Origin: Peptococcaceae bacterium | GTDB lineage: Bacteria; Bacillota; DSM-12270; Thermacetogeniales; Thermacetogeniaceae | Direction: 5' to 3' | Assembly: GCA_003132605.1 (NCBI GenBank) | Contig: PKYJ01000079.1 | Span: 4,588 to 9,828 of the forward strand | Length of the DNA stretch: 5,241 bases | Part shown: piece by piece, positions 5,233 to 5,241 of the stretch | Numbering within the stretch: position 1 is the stretch's first letter | How the letters are laid out: every line of letters starts with the position of its first letter | The notes under the pieces: model-generated | Told to the model about the DNA's origin: nothing | Seen by the model: only the letters and a program-made list of their open reading frames with translations | Databases searched by the model: none | Translations under genes and position numbers: made by a program

Positions 5233-5241
5233 TGCCCCCGC
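5216..5241 (+). CDS. Start of an unidentified gene (partial), possibly a small acid-soluble spore protein
   Basis: ATG 5216 opens a frame reading MATRSNAP and is then cut by the window edge; the next codon begins GC, so residue nine is alanine. AGGAGG at 5199-5204 is a strong ribosome binding site, eleven bases upstream, which is slightly long but acceptable. It is divergent from the ferredoxin gene with 191 bases between starts. Short, Arg/Ser/Asn-containing N-termini of this sort are seen in alpha/beta-type small acid-soluble spore proteins of Clostridia, and a weak sigma-G-like promoter precedes it. Eight residues cannot establish the family, so the product should be treated as unknown. 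That a gene starts here is much more certain than what it is. Confidence 0.6.

Overview
The window reads as chromosomal DNA from a GC-rich, spore-forming Firmicute of the Clostridia, possibly of the Peptococcaceae/Desulfotomaculum type. This is inferred from the gene families (a DUF421-DUF4363 pair, an EF2568-type class V aminotransferase, copper-amine-oxidase-N 'stalk' domains, DUF1540), strong AGGAGG ribosome binding sites with ATG/GTG/TTG starts, and a forespore-like promoter. No marker gene fixes the species.

Layout, left to right. Bases 1-82 hold the possible tail of an upstream plus-strand gene and a strong intrinsic terminator. Next is a two-gene operon, 166-1238, with a DUF421 membrane protein whose stop codon overlaps the start of a DUF4363 membrane-anchored protein. 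A stand-alone cysteine-desulfurase-like enzyme follows (1401-2561; the TTG start is chosen by ribosome binding site spacing). Then come two plus-strand genes for envelope proteins. One is a secreted chagasin-type (I42) cysteine protease inhibitor fused to a copper-amine-oxidase-N stalk domain (2694-3533). The other is a membrane-anchored TPR protein (3785-4504). They are separated by 251 bases with no recognisable gene.

The right part carries minus-strand genes: a small ferredoxin (4836-5024) with a sigma-G-like promoter, and downstream of it a 57-residue cysteine-rich DUF1540 protein (4599-4772). A divergent plus-strand gene begins at 5216 and is cut by the window edge after eight codons (MATRSNAP). 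It could be a small acid-soluble spore protein, but the fragment is too short to decide.

The genes do not form one obvious pathway. The common threads are envelope/secreted proteins and possible sporulation-time expression. No CRISPR array, transposase, tRNA, rRNA or recognisable riboswitch was seen. The most unusual items are a perfect 19-base inverted repeat joining the two window ends (1-19 and 5214-5232), the inhibitor-stalk fusion, and the sigma-G-like promoter before a ferredoxin. I see no convincing new multi-gene defence or metabolic system.
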